From the IMG/VR virus record IMGVR_UViG_3300025122_005511, positions 1 to 49,329 of that record: 49,329 bases of DNA. One strand, written 5' to 3'. This document shows positions 29,701 through 36,478 of this stretch, piece by piece (within the stretch, counting starts at the first letter, position 1; every line of letters starts with the position of its first letter). The notes under the pieces are model-generated. The model had not been told where the DNA came from. It saw nothing but the letters and a program-made list of their open reading frames with translations, and did no database searches. Source of the DNA: a virus. A program made the position numbers and the translations under genes.

Positions 29701-32700
29701 AGAGCGCAAGCATTAGCTTTACAGGAATGGCTTACAACGATTATGCGATTAGGTATGCTAACTTGGATACACACGTTCTTGAGGCACCCGTTTTCCGACC
29801 AAACACTAAGTCTTTGAAGGTATCGGGGGGGCTTTCAATTACCCTTGCTGCCGCTCTCTTGGATATCGAAGGCCCGAAGTGGATGGCCGGCAACGCCGCA
29901 TCCTGGACCACCATCGGCGCCCCCGGACAGATCCCGGCCCAACCTGGAAGCGCCTCTTCGGCCTTTTCAATAGCAACGTGGATTTACATAGATTATAGCG
30001 GGAGCTACATTCAAGCCCTGAACACCGCGTCCACCGCGCCCGCCGTTCCCTCTAATCCGGGCATAACACCCGGCGCGGGCTTCCTCGACACCATCGACGG
30101 GACCTACACGGACGCCGGTCTGATGATGGTGGCGGGCTGGAATTACGCGAAGAGGAGTAGCATTGCATTACCAATTCAGGCGCTTTGGTTGATTCCTAGG
30201 TACACCGCCGGTACTAATAACTCTTCCTCCGCACCCACGTGGATGCCTTTGTTTACTGTCTCCGGTGGCGCCGATGGCTACGCTGCGGCCGGCTATGACA
30301 CGGGGATATGGGGGTCCAGGAATGGAAACATTTTTGTAACCGGCTCCGACTGGAATTGGACCACTGGCGCCGGCGGAGCTTTGGAAGCAAATAAATGGTA
30401 CCACATAGTTTGTACTTACGACGGCACCGATCCAGCGTGTGTTGCCAACACTGATGCGCGCCTTGGTCTAAATGCACAGAAGATCTATATAAATGGCCGA
30501 TCTACAGACCTCCGCGATGGCGAGGGCGGCGGCGCCGTTGCTTCTGGTACGTTGATGCCGGGTGGATACAGCCCCGGAAGCAATCCGCAAGGTTTGGAGG
30601 ACCCCGGTTATATCGCAGCCGCATTGTCTATAGGAAACGCCGCGGTCAATAGTAACTATTTCGGATATCCATTTCGCGGCAATATCAACGACATCCAGAT
30701 ATATAATGAGGCGCTTTCTGGGCCGCAAGTTAAGGAATTGTTTAATCGTCGCGGCATTAATCATTTCGACACAACTTACAAAAAGAATTTAATAGCATGG
30801 TATAAAATGGGCGACACGGACGGTGATTCCAACGTGTTTATTCAGGATGTTGTATCGGGCATAAACGCTGTTAACGTCGGACTTACTGGGTCGGCGGCCA
30901 TATTCTCTCAATCGGCCATAGTTACAGAGGCCCCCGCTACTGGTTCCTCGGTGTCGGGCACAAACGAGTATCGGTATATATCGGGCACCTTCATGGCAAA
31001 TTCTTTTGTTACATTGAATCATACTCTGCTGAATTTGAATGGCCCTTACCAAAATCCGAGTTGGAAACAGATGCGCTCTGGCCAACATCGAGTTGCTAGG
31101 AGCCTGAAAGAAGCTAATCGAATTTCTATCGCAGAGCCGCCTCCAATGGTTGCCGAAGGCGTAGCCGGCGGAACAAATGCTGTTAATTTCCTCCGCGGCA
31201 AGTCTTCAATATCGTTTACAGATTATGTGGAACAACCAATTTCCAGCAGGTTTAAGCCCTTCTTGGCTGCTTTTGAAGATAACTCTACCCTTGCTGTGCC
31301 TGGAAATAATACGGCCGTTCGGGTATCTTATGGAAATAATATAGATTATTTCTCCAACCCGGGCCTCAATAACAAGCTTAATTTGCAGGCTAACACGCGC
31401 CAAAACCAGGCCTATAACGAAGTCACTGAATATATTGCTAAAACTGGTGACGCTCCGATGACGATGTCAGTTTATGCCTCCTATGGAGAACAAATCTATC
31501 CTCGAGCAGTTAATGTATATCAGCCTAGAGTAAGAACTAGGGAGCAGTATAAAATTGATAATATCTGGAATGATGTGCGGCGACTGAGAGCATACGATCA
31601 GGTTAATTCTCAAGGATGGCCCGTATATTCCTATCCCCTCACAGCTTCAGTGCTCTTGGACAGTCCAGGCACCAACGCCTATAGCTACTTCGCGCAGCAA
31701 TGGGTTGGAGATGTTAGCGCTCAATCTGCATGGCCGCTGGATGCTCCAATAAAATATACGGAAATAACTTCTAGTGGCGGCTTTGTTACTGGGTCAAACG
31801 AATATACTGAAGGGGGTCGAACCATTTATCATACGGCCTCCGTTTCTTCACTAGTCTCGGGCGCCCTCCCCGCCGCGGCAACGGGCTCTATGCCCTATGC
31901 GTTATTTAGCGGCGTTAACATGCTCGATGATGTTAACATCAGATCTTTGCTTACTAATCTAATTTATCCCACTAGTGGGGCCGGCGCTGGCGAACTTCAA
32001 AATTGCTATAGTTATTACAGAAATGCCCGATGGACAGCTGCACTCGGGTCCTCGGACGAGGTTTCTATTGCCCCTAGTCAGTCAGTCCATCCTGCGGCAA
32101 GTTACATTAGACCATTGCCGGAGGTGCCTGCTCGAATTCAAAACTATACGGCAGGCGATTACCTGGTACCCTGTGGGGAGACTCTTATTGGTTTTCATCC
32201 TTGGATTGCTCCATATCAAGAGAAGTTGAGTCCTTATCAGCCATATGCTGATTATGCTGAGAATTTACGCTTAGCAGGGAAAGATTGTTCAATTATTCCT
32301 GAGTTTAGAATAAGCGAAGTATTAGAAGAATACCTGGGCAACGAGAGTACCGAACCTGCTTCTGATGGCTTTTTAGCAAAAGTGAGCTCTATGTTTAGTT
32401 TGACCGGCTCTTCGTTGGCCCCGGAGACCAAAGACTTTTATAATGTTTATTCAACTAGCGATTTCTTAGAGCTATTCCGCATTGTAGACGAAGATCTTGA
32501 TAGCGCCCGTTCCGCTAGCGAACAGAGTATCAAGAAACACGGCGCGACTCTTCAGGCTACTGCGTTTACATCCTTTCTGCCTTATAAGGGATTCTATCCG
32601 GCCGAGAGGACAGTCAAGTTGGCATCCTATTTCTCTCAATCGATGGGCTCCTTCTTGCCCGGCACGAGAAGTTATGATGGATCGGTAAGAGATGGCGTCA

Positions 32701-35324
32701 ACTACCCGGCCGCAACGGCTAACCAGACCCTTTCCCGAATTTTGTTAGAGCCTCTTTTCGCTCCAGGAATTTTATTTAATACGATTAAATCGGGAATCGC
32801 GGTAAGTAATTTCGTTGTTAGGAATACAGCTTCAAATCCGGGCGACGCCAAGAATCCACCTAGCATCATCGACGCCCAATTAAAAGTTCAGGGTCTATTG
32901 GGTGTTGCCGCCAAGAAACCTGGTTGGAGCGTATCGGCCTGTACTACACTTTCGGGTAGTATCGGTGGCCACGAAGGGTTGAAAGATAATTATTATGAAT
33001 ATAATTTTAATTCTTCGGCTTCCTATCAGTCGGCTTCAATCAATTCATGCAGTTTTGGTGCCTTAAATATTGGTCATAGCGCATCAGCCGGGATCACGTC
33101 ATTTAATGTGATACAAGTTGCCGCAGGCGCAGAGGGCACAGTATGGGGTTCGATAGCCACGGCCGTCCAGTCAAATCGTTACGGCTTTTTCTTGGAGAAG
33201 ATTCCCTTTGAGGCCATCAGGCGCCCTTCGGAATATCTTGCCTGGACCGCATTGGCCACGGGAACGATCGGCCATACGCCTGATCCCATATGGGGCGGCG
33301 GATATCAAACGGGCTCTCTGACTTCCGACAGTCAAATGCTACAACCTAATGGTGTTTTAACCAATACTGCTTCGTCTGAAGAACCTGAGTCTGCCGGCGG
33401 CATCGGCGCAGGGTGGCTGTATGATACGGGGTGCACAAATAGCTCTAGTATTGCTGCTTCTGTCTCGCGGGTCACAGGCCAGTACAGCGCCAGTGCCGGG
33501 GACTCACGCTATAACGCCTCCGGCAGCACACTCATTGGCTATGGTGTTCTCAGTGATCAGCGCCAGAACAAGATACGCTGGAATGGCGCCATGTCGTCGC
33601 AGTTGTATGAATTGGCCATTGATAATTTCTTGTGCGAGACGGTTAACTTCTTCCAGGATCGTTTAACAAGTTATGTTTCAAAGGAAGAAACAGCATTCTT
33701 GCCTGTTGAAAAGAACGCATATTATGGAATGCGTGTTTCACTGTACAGATCCCAGGATGATAACGGGGACCCGAATTTTGGAATGTACAGCAGGGCCACT
33801 GCGTTTGGAAGCGCTATCACAGCGACAGGTAGTAATGGCTCCTGCGTTACTATGGCTCACCTTACGCCTCCTTATTATAATGGAGGAGCCACAGCTGACA
33901 TTGTTTTCCAAGCTCCCTATAATGATCGCCCCACTTTGCAAGATATTATTTCGATAGCAAAAACAGCTTATAATCGCAAAGTTGAGAATAATGTGACGTT
34001 AGATGTCCACAACAGCGGTACTATGATCGGGCTTGTGACAAGTTCGATTCTCCTTCAAGATTACCACTATAATCAAATGCAGGTAAGCGCAAGCGTTAAT
34101 ATATTTGATAAGATTTTAGCAATTCCCGAAGGAACCACAGAACAGAAGGTTCAGTGGCTTGTTCAGTCTAAATTCGAAACTCCAGTATTTGATTTTTATG
34201 ATACTCCGTCTTTACCTCATCCAACAGCATCACTGTATTTTAACTCCTCGAGCATCCCCGGAAACGGCGGCGCCGGGGTGACACCCGTAGAAGCTGCGAT
34301 TAATGTTACTTCTTCCACGGCGCCCTTCCAAATTCGAGGAATGTGGCATCAATATGGACGTCTTCCCGAACCATCAAAGGGAGTCTTTTTGGGTCTTACT
34401 GATTTACCGCACAAGTATAGTTCTTCTCATTACGGAGATATTGATGTTCTGTCATTACGGAAGATCGTGGGGTTTGATAATGCAGGCGATAAGAAAATTG
34501 GTACCCTTGCAGAATCTACTGTGGTCCGCGAGGCAGTTGTGGTTGTGCCCTTTAACGTTCGCCAAGGCACCCGTGAGTTTAAGAAAATAGCTAGTTCCTT
34601 GGAGATGCTTGAAAAATCCGGAGCATTGTCGGCGAAGAACGCCGCGATGATCGCCAAGTCGGCCGCGGCCGGCAACGCGGTTCCGGAATCTAATGTTTGG
34701 GAAGAGCGCCTAAATCGGTATAATAGGCAAACAGAGCTATTAAATAGATATATTTTCCCTCCAGTATTTGATTGGCTCGTAAATCGATCGACGCTGCCCG
34801 TATTTTTTGATGCTTTTGAATTTGAAACAACATTTAGTCGCAAAGATTTACAAAACATGTGGCAAAATCTCCCGCCCGAGAGCAACCAAAAGATGGTAAA
34901 ACAGTCGGATACCATTAAAATTTCTAAGTTTTGGTCGCGCCAACTTTTCTCGGGAGCGGGATTTAATAGCAACACACAGTGGTTGGTTTTTAAGGTTAAG
35001 CAGCGCGCCGCCAAAGACTACAGCATCTTTTCCAAGCAAGGTCTTACAAAGGATATTCCTATTGTCCCGGCTTCAATTGACTCCCCTTACAGTTTCAACT
35101 GGCCGTATGATTATTTCTCTCTCGTAGAACTACTTAAAATTGATGAGAATGTGGAATATATGTCTAAGAATTCGGGGGCCTCGCGATGGGAAGACCCTGC
35201 GGTTCCTCCAACGCTCGGCGCAGCTGCAGGGACGGACCCAGATGGGAACTCTACGTTTGTGGGAGACTATACGGACGCAGAAGCAACAGCGATTCTTAAC
35301 GACTTAAACAGGAACAATAGCTGA
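20760..35324 (+). CDS. Giant LamG-domain virion protein (4854 residues), probable tail fibre or adhesin
   Basis: A single open frame of 14.6 kb. Five laminin-G/concanavalin-like domains can be read: residues ~153-493 (VTLEFWLKK ... GSLDEFRYW), ~1879-2062 (YSVSIWVYI ... GYMCDFAIW), ~2294-2481 (FSVSMWVSL ... FSNCAIW), ~2625-2841 (FSVSMWIYP ... GYMCDFAVW) and ~3018-3347 (FSIATWIYI ... GNINDIQIY). Each has the WNHIVVTF-type strand and an xVNGV loop. The first is split by a ~147-residue insert whose near copy recurs at ~1447-1595. N-terminal (1-120) and C-terminal parts (FSRKDLQNMWQNLPPE) have no LamG character and probably anchor it to the tail. LamG domains commonly bind glycans, so host-surface recognition is the inferred role. 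Confidence 0.85.
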   Translation: MSFKHLFDKAQTLKSLSNKSADQIGSAIESAQYQKEDIIKENRFIPAVNYASASSFARYGSAEKYYAESIDRIWKTYPYDGSLRERLQWENESTEIDLYLYDNLYPRSTGYILMSPAGWGTQASTTNGYGLPSDLEYIYLKGGPHPNPDGMSPTYLQFTGSNYYETGSNRGSNLKYDLSGDGVTLEFWLKKDAFDNTKTEKEVIFDLWNGSDRVQATAVDAIDTTGVVADGGDCTITITIPAANGGDATGGAGAITILLDASETTGTPPAANQIGIGINGESDSSIATLIKRAINNTSNSRIIPASAGSRGTAGVSGITAAEGSSNTQLTLTMDAAGADGNIAGALANVTGPTIVDVTAFTGGDDRDFGRLSLAMDSSNDGGAVFTATLVSGSDGVTEQSIGSAITVADSAWHHYAFSFKNASAGITSRVYVDGALNQNTTLGSDALSEVTGALQATIGALATTLGGGAQYAGKLSGSLDEFRYWKTQRSSQDVGRFWFTQVGGGTNDDPMPFKDTSEVANTKLGVYYKFNEGITGTGSVDSTVLDYSGRVTNGAWTGYTTDSRNTGSAIISSSAATKEFEDPIIYSFDAAVSTLRANLIQSGSDHDATNASMIYSSIPAWITEEDQERGSQLQNLTQIMASYFDTLHLQVESLNKLKDISYVSGSDKANVFAERMLMSTGLVTPELFVDASIIEKLADRSEKLVFEKSLTEVKNLIYKNIYNNLTYIYKSKGTEKAFRNLIRCFGVDDELIKINMYANNIEFDFTTNRTNQSFGKKFVNFNNYTNMDANVYQIRDPGDTTNTSGFISASTELTGGFALTLEAEVIFPEKFNQSHDFYQDTNIISSSLFGVHATNVQPSDTAGSEAAQTDTAFPTDDATNFQVFAVRETRDSSNVVFILTGSAGGYLPNLTSSMFYDVYNNSKWNFAVKISPENYPWVGQVESTPNANYSVEFQGVNVDAGIVVNSFNVTGTVTAPGTAFLTGSRRVFMGAHRTNMTGTVLQRTDVKGGSCRLWLDRLSTQTIEAHAYDPTNYGLADTALYAFPFQASASFGDLPRINTLILNWDFNQNTGSDADGGFRVADISSGSATMAAARNDWLGNILYYQHPGSGSSFAASTTAVTDKDYVVASKQNLPETLESSDMITVLSQQDDVEFTRDSRPQNYFLAFEKSMQQAISDQIINYFASLSDLNTLIGAPVNRYRTEYKGLKHLRQRFFETVSNDEIDFEKFFEYYKWIDGALSVLLGQLAPISLEFDPNVRTLIESHILERSKYQNKFPFLAKSEPDLSGTIGTIATPIAVNSIINDAQGTGFESAQAPTNRVTGMPNTSVLNSWKYDHAPVPTASWVDGARPQQDTGSTWWQNRAERGGLSDLQNLNATGVMPANALADRQILLNAIKASNNRTLGRPYRFSGGGSVVLGGVARHPSQRKGVVYEATAPAGPTVGPGGAATAVDAIDTTGVVADGGDCTITITIPAANGGDTTGGAGAITILLDASETTGTPAAADQIGIGILGEIDSSIATLIKRAINNTSNSRIIPASAGSRGTAGVSGITATEGSSNTQLTLTMDTAGVIGNVAAALANVTGPTIVDVTDFTGGGNPGVPSDIMVAKSADVESLISSSDVYFPSQKVRYGFGMGVQSSSYKTYEIDADGATVAPFSLYSSSISDTLSSEMSNFTGSTIITNMHADLTSDQTDIPMQGPFTEKFVGGRQHRHIELNQSRSSDDSLSMANNFNGLDTRADRPEGFRIQMGYEFTGSNTGSPWKASSGRLQVVSPQYPELDTAPGTTNLFERPKANIPREEYAKRPVNIKNILMTTASLSQSLSGPLEHNRIGNYSKNYEVIQTSGRTQNDPFFQKQSFTFAPDPETLATRGRFPLENPAHGAVQFDGTSNYWLSSGNKFSDATAMDAVMGGAGNAAVPYSVSIWVYIQDGGDTDPVIWSKDQSSGEAEVYWDTSHTRIYFEVNKDSIIRAYSSSIVYSERWNHIVVTFDGGSDNGGTKTPAIWVNGLDLTAATTTSGTPAAMTEGLVLGGDNSRSGNSFKGYMCDFAIWDKVLSATEILEIYGANGQTGQGKGRRLDLNSVSCANNLVIWTPLGSTGWNTFGAPPDTVNLYSHGGKYSVGGAYQTWSPGVNGTLVSSSLHWIGGRTQNLSGNLDYAIPARTGSDSNQTIIVNRFSAPGGYDVSSQGYMDPAHEEHSVYNAMPYRNQSVINYGVSGSASAPPSGSTIMVQDQLLKPRGLDQLSTIHTAHFGADAAFGAITLAQAAAGGEGTVTRPAFYKTQRNARKELQIGVESSCLQVSSSSPVINNAKVAATKWDSLIGDDVPGAGARTFSVSMWVSLNSDANSPLFSAGGSGAATAPKYVYYLASDNKFYFEIAGGVANGIVKSSAITTPSAGTVVWNHIVVTFTGGTTTNSTTMKIYINGVDDTNADTTGNGITAMVTGDVYFGYEPNSDVSAPAMFSNCAIWNTALTSTEVRRIYNSGQLYDLSKLKADNLISWIRLSAPEGQVLENTLATNDPADILGVKNIAPKRVSFFGSATEADWTILTKGSLNGRYTAFVPPSPDDWPVVTGSVYDNAFEQHGVPNADRNYAWITASLDADVPFYGFDEEIVAPTLPITPYYTGNKSVGFLDLSAESGLQRLDDLQTAEYWDNLIGGGYNVAQEKIPLKSFSVSMWIYPTAISANYPCLFMFGANSRFMTLDTTAAGFPTILRAFVGAGGATAETGFLGQQRNTAAIINQNEWVHVAMTYTGSTPHQPWVNSNPPNIFVNGVENWTGVDLGSRPKGILSGSLSIGSAGKDMATHVTVAQGQFEGYMCDFAVWSERLTADEITKIYNDGYRYNLKDPNRPAGLVSWWPMGSDSDDSLGAPITVDGVLYTPAGAVFDELNRAPLIPPAVGSNPTASAEGVAPSASLPLFDFLKNTVPKVSEISAYTTPGLGSPSGAYVPGLYPFQGRGSGTYSAFGSAVTSPNQNYEPPYSTLVESASISFTGMAYNDYAIRYANLDTHVLEAPVFRPNTKSLKVSGGLSITLAAALLDIEGPKWMAGNAASWTTIGAPGQIPAQPGSASSAFSIATWIYIDYSGSYIQALNTASTAPAVPSNPGITPGAGFLDTIDGTYTDAGLMMVAGWNYAKRSSIALPIQALWLIPRYTAGTNNSSSAPTWMPLFTVSGGADGYAAAGYDTGIWGSRNGNIFVTGSDWNWTTGAGGALEANKWYHIVCTYDGTDPACVANTDARLGLNAQKIYINGRSTDLRDGEGGGAVASGTLMPGGYSPGSNPQGLEDPGYIAAALSIGNAAVNSNYFGYPFRGNINDIQIYNEALSGPQVKELFNRRGINHFDTTYKKNLIAWYKMGDTDGDSNVFIQDVVSGINAVNVGLTGSAAIFSQSAIVTEAPATGSSVSGTNEYRYISGTFMANSFVTLNHTLLNLNGPYQNPSWKQMRSGQHRVARSLKEANRISIAEPPPMVAEGVAGGTNAVNFLRGKSSISFTDYVEQPISSRFKPFLAAFEDNSTLAVPGNNTAVRVSYGNNIDYFSNPGLNNKLNLQANTRQNQAYNEVTEYIAKTGDAPMTMSVYASYGEQIYPRAVNVYQPRVRTREQYKIDNIWNDVRRLRAYDQVNSQGWPVYSYPLTASVLLDSPGTNAYSYFAQQWVGDVSAQSAWPLDAPIKYTEITSSGGFVTGSNEYTEGGRTIYHTASVSSLVSGALPAAATGSMPYALFSGVNMLDDVNIRSLLTNLIYPTSGAGAGELQNCYSYYRNARWTAALGSSDEVSIAPSQSVHPAASYIRPLPEVPARIQNYTAGDYLVPCGETLIGFHPWIAPYQEKLSPYQPYADYAENLRLAGKDCSIIPEFRISEVLEEYLGNESTEPASDGFLAKVSSMFSLTGSSLAPETKDFYNVYSTSDFLELFRIVDEDLDSARSASEQSIKKHGATLQATAFTSFLPYKGFYPAERTVKLASYFSQSMGSFLPGTRSYDGSVRDGVNYPAATANQTLSRILLEPLFAPGILFNTIKSGIAVSNFVVRNTASNPGDAKNPPSIIDAQLKVQGLLGVAAKKPGWSVSACTTLSGSIGGHEGLKDNYYEYNFNSSASYQSASINSCSFGALNIGHSASAGITSFNVIQVAAGAEGTVWGSIATAVQSNRYGFFLEKIPFEAIRRPSEYLAWTALATGTIGHTPDPIWGGGYQTGSLTSDSQMLQPNGVLTNTASSEEPESAGGIGAGWLYDTGCTNSSSIAASVSRVTGQYSASAGDSRYNASGSTLIGYGVLSDQRQNKIRWNGAMSSQLYELAIDNFLCETVNFFQDRLTSYVSKEETAFLPVEKNAYYGMRVSLYRSQDDNGDPNFGMYSRATAFGSAITATGSNGSCVTMAHLTPPYYNGGATADIVFQAPYNDRPTLQDIISIAKTAYNRKVENNVTLDVHNSGTMIGLVTSSILLQDYHYNQMQVSASVNIFDKILAIPEGTTEQKVQWLVQSKFETPVFDFYDTPSLPHPTASLYFNSSSIPGNGGAGVTPVEAAINVTSSTAPFQIRGMWHQYGRLPEPSKGVFLGLTDLPHKYSSSHYGDIDVLSLRKIVGFDNAGDKKIGTLAESTVVREAVVVVPFNVRQGTREFKKIASSLEMLEKSGALSAKNAAMIAKSAAAGNAVPESNVWEERLNRYNRQTELLNRYIFPPVFDWLVNRSTLPVFFDAFEFETTFSRKDLQNMWQNLPPESNQKMVKQSDTIKISKFWSRQLFSGAGFNSNTQWLVFKVKQRAAKDYSIFSKQGLTKDIPIVPASIDSPYSFNWPYDYFSLVELLKIDENVEYMSKNSGASRWEDPAVPPTLGAAAGTDPDGNSTFVGDYTDAEATAILNDLNRNNS
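21405..21847 (+). repeat. Direct repeat copy 1, 443 bp, inside LamG domain 1
   Basis: This stretch recurs collinearly, without indels, 3696 bases downstream at 25101-25543 with roughly nine in ten bases identical by eye. It encodes a ~147-residue beta-rich domain starting AVDAIDTTGVVADGG and ending VDVTAFTGG. Here it interrupts LamG domain 1 between DLWNGSDRV and FGRLSLAMD, strands that would otherwise be continuous. Confidence 0.9.
25101..25543 (+). repeat. Direct repeat copy 2, 443 bp
   Basis: Second copy of the repeat at 21405-21847, in the same reading frame of the same gene. It follows a Gly/Pro-rich stretch (GPTVGPGG) and is followed by GNPGVPSDIM, so this copy appears as a free-standing domain between linkers. 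Many differences from copy 1 are at third codon positions, as expected if the encoded domain is kept functional after duplication. Confidence 0.9.
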
Positions 35325-35332
35325 GTGGGATA

Positions 35333-36478
35333 ATGGAGTTTTTTAATAAAAAAGAAGAAGTCCTAGATGTTCAGCTGACGGAATATGGAAAATATTTGCT
35401 TGCACAAGGCCGAATGAAGCCTGCCTTTTATGCTTTTTATGATGAGGAAATTCTTTATGATGTGGCCAAAGTGGCGTCATCTAATGAGGGGGTTAGAGTA
35501 GAAGACCCCAAAGATGCTGATCGGCGCATACGGTATGAAACCCCCAATTTAAAACCACAATCAAACACCACTGGCGTAGAAACAAGAGTAAGAGAATTTT
35601 TAAAGTCCGTTGAATCCAACATAAATAAAAAAGCGCTCTCTGTTAATTCAATTAACTTTGCCGATGCCTTTGAAAACGTCCCGCACTTTGATCAGAAATT
35701 TTTTGTTGCAACCGATCCGCTTGGGACTAGTGATTTAAAATCAGAATATGCACCAGCATGGGGCGTCAACATGCTTAGTAATGAAATTTCATCAAGTCAA
35801 GATTACTATACCCTTAATTTAACAAGCAGCACCGCCACCCTTAATGATGGTGTCATTAAAGAGATACCTCAGATTGACATCACGATAGATTACAAGACGT
35901 TTTATACTACCGACACACGGAACAATAAGGGAAAAGATTTCGTTATAACTAATGCTAACGACAATGGAATATTTATAGCAGTGAAGCATGATTATATTTT
36001 AATTGATTTGCAAGAACACAACACCGTTTATGAAAAAGAAAATTTTCTTTGTGAAGTTTTTCTATCGAGCAGCGCCGGAATTCGAAAGCCTGCCAGCGGC
36101 TCTTCTACAGACAACGACACAAGCCTTCAGCAGCTTGATTATCAAAATGCGTTCTTGGCCCCGGTATCACAAAATAATATTGAGTATTTTTTAAATTTTG
36201 ATTTTGATTTCGGTATACCCTTGGATGTTGCATTAATTTATGGTATTAACGAAAGATCCATTACTCATAACGACGCCCTTACACCGGGAACCACCACCTT
36301 TGGGGACCGTCACGACAGCGAAGGTCGCCCCTTCCGGTCTTCGGTGGAAGGCGATGTGTACGGTACGCCCACTTTCGGCGACGATCCAACGCGCGGCACT
36401 TCACCAGAGTCCGCTGGAGCGCCTGGAGGGGACGGCGACTGGATGGGTATCGCTGCTGATGATGAGGAGCCGTGCTAA
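35333..36478 (+). CDS. Virion structural protein with LD-LT-G N-terminal domain, paralogue A
   Basis: A 381-residue protein beginning MEFFNKKEEVLDVQLTEYG, then KYLLAQGRMKPAFYAFYDEEILYD. This N-terminal pattern (LDxxLTxxGxxxLAxG followed by a D-rich F/Y segment) also occurs in the gene at 43543-44496 and is known to me from structural proteins of large marine T4-related phages. The remainder is beta-rich and acidic, ending in a Gly/Asp-rich tail (GAPGGDGDWMGIAADDEEPC). It follows the giant LamG gene after eight bases and overlaps the next gene. A tail or baseplate accessory role is inferred from context. Confidence 0.65.
   Translation: MEFFNKKEEVLDVQLTEYGKYLLAQGRMKPAFYAFYDEEILYDVAKVASSNEGVRVEDPKDADRRIRYETPNLKPQSNTTGVETRVREFLKSVESNINKKALSVNSINFADAFENVPHFDQKFFVATDPLGTSDLKSEYAPAWGVNMLSNEISSSQDYYTLNLTSSTATLNDGVIKEIPQIDITIDYKTFYTTDTRNNKGKDFVITNANDNGIFIAVKHDYILIDLQEHNTVYEKENFLCEVFLSSSAGIRKPASGSSTDNDTSLQQLDYQNAFLAPVSQNNIEYFLNFDFDFGIPLDVALIYGINERSITHNDALTPGTTTFGDRHDSEGRPFRSSVEGDVYGTPTFGDDPTRGTSPESAGAPGGDGDWMGIAADDEEPC

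Noticed and set aside
28818-29774. Several overlapping open frames on both strands in the GC-rich LamG region
   Set aside because: High GC reduces chance stop codons. The products are Arg/Ser/Pro-rich and motif-free, whereas the + strand LamG frame is clearly real.
34430-35014. 194-codon open frame on the - strand
   Set aside because: It is antisense to the C-terminal part of the giant LamG gene, whose protein shows normal conserved segments there; the - strand product is Ser/Arg-rich without domain features.
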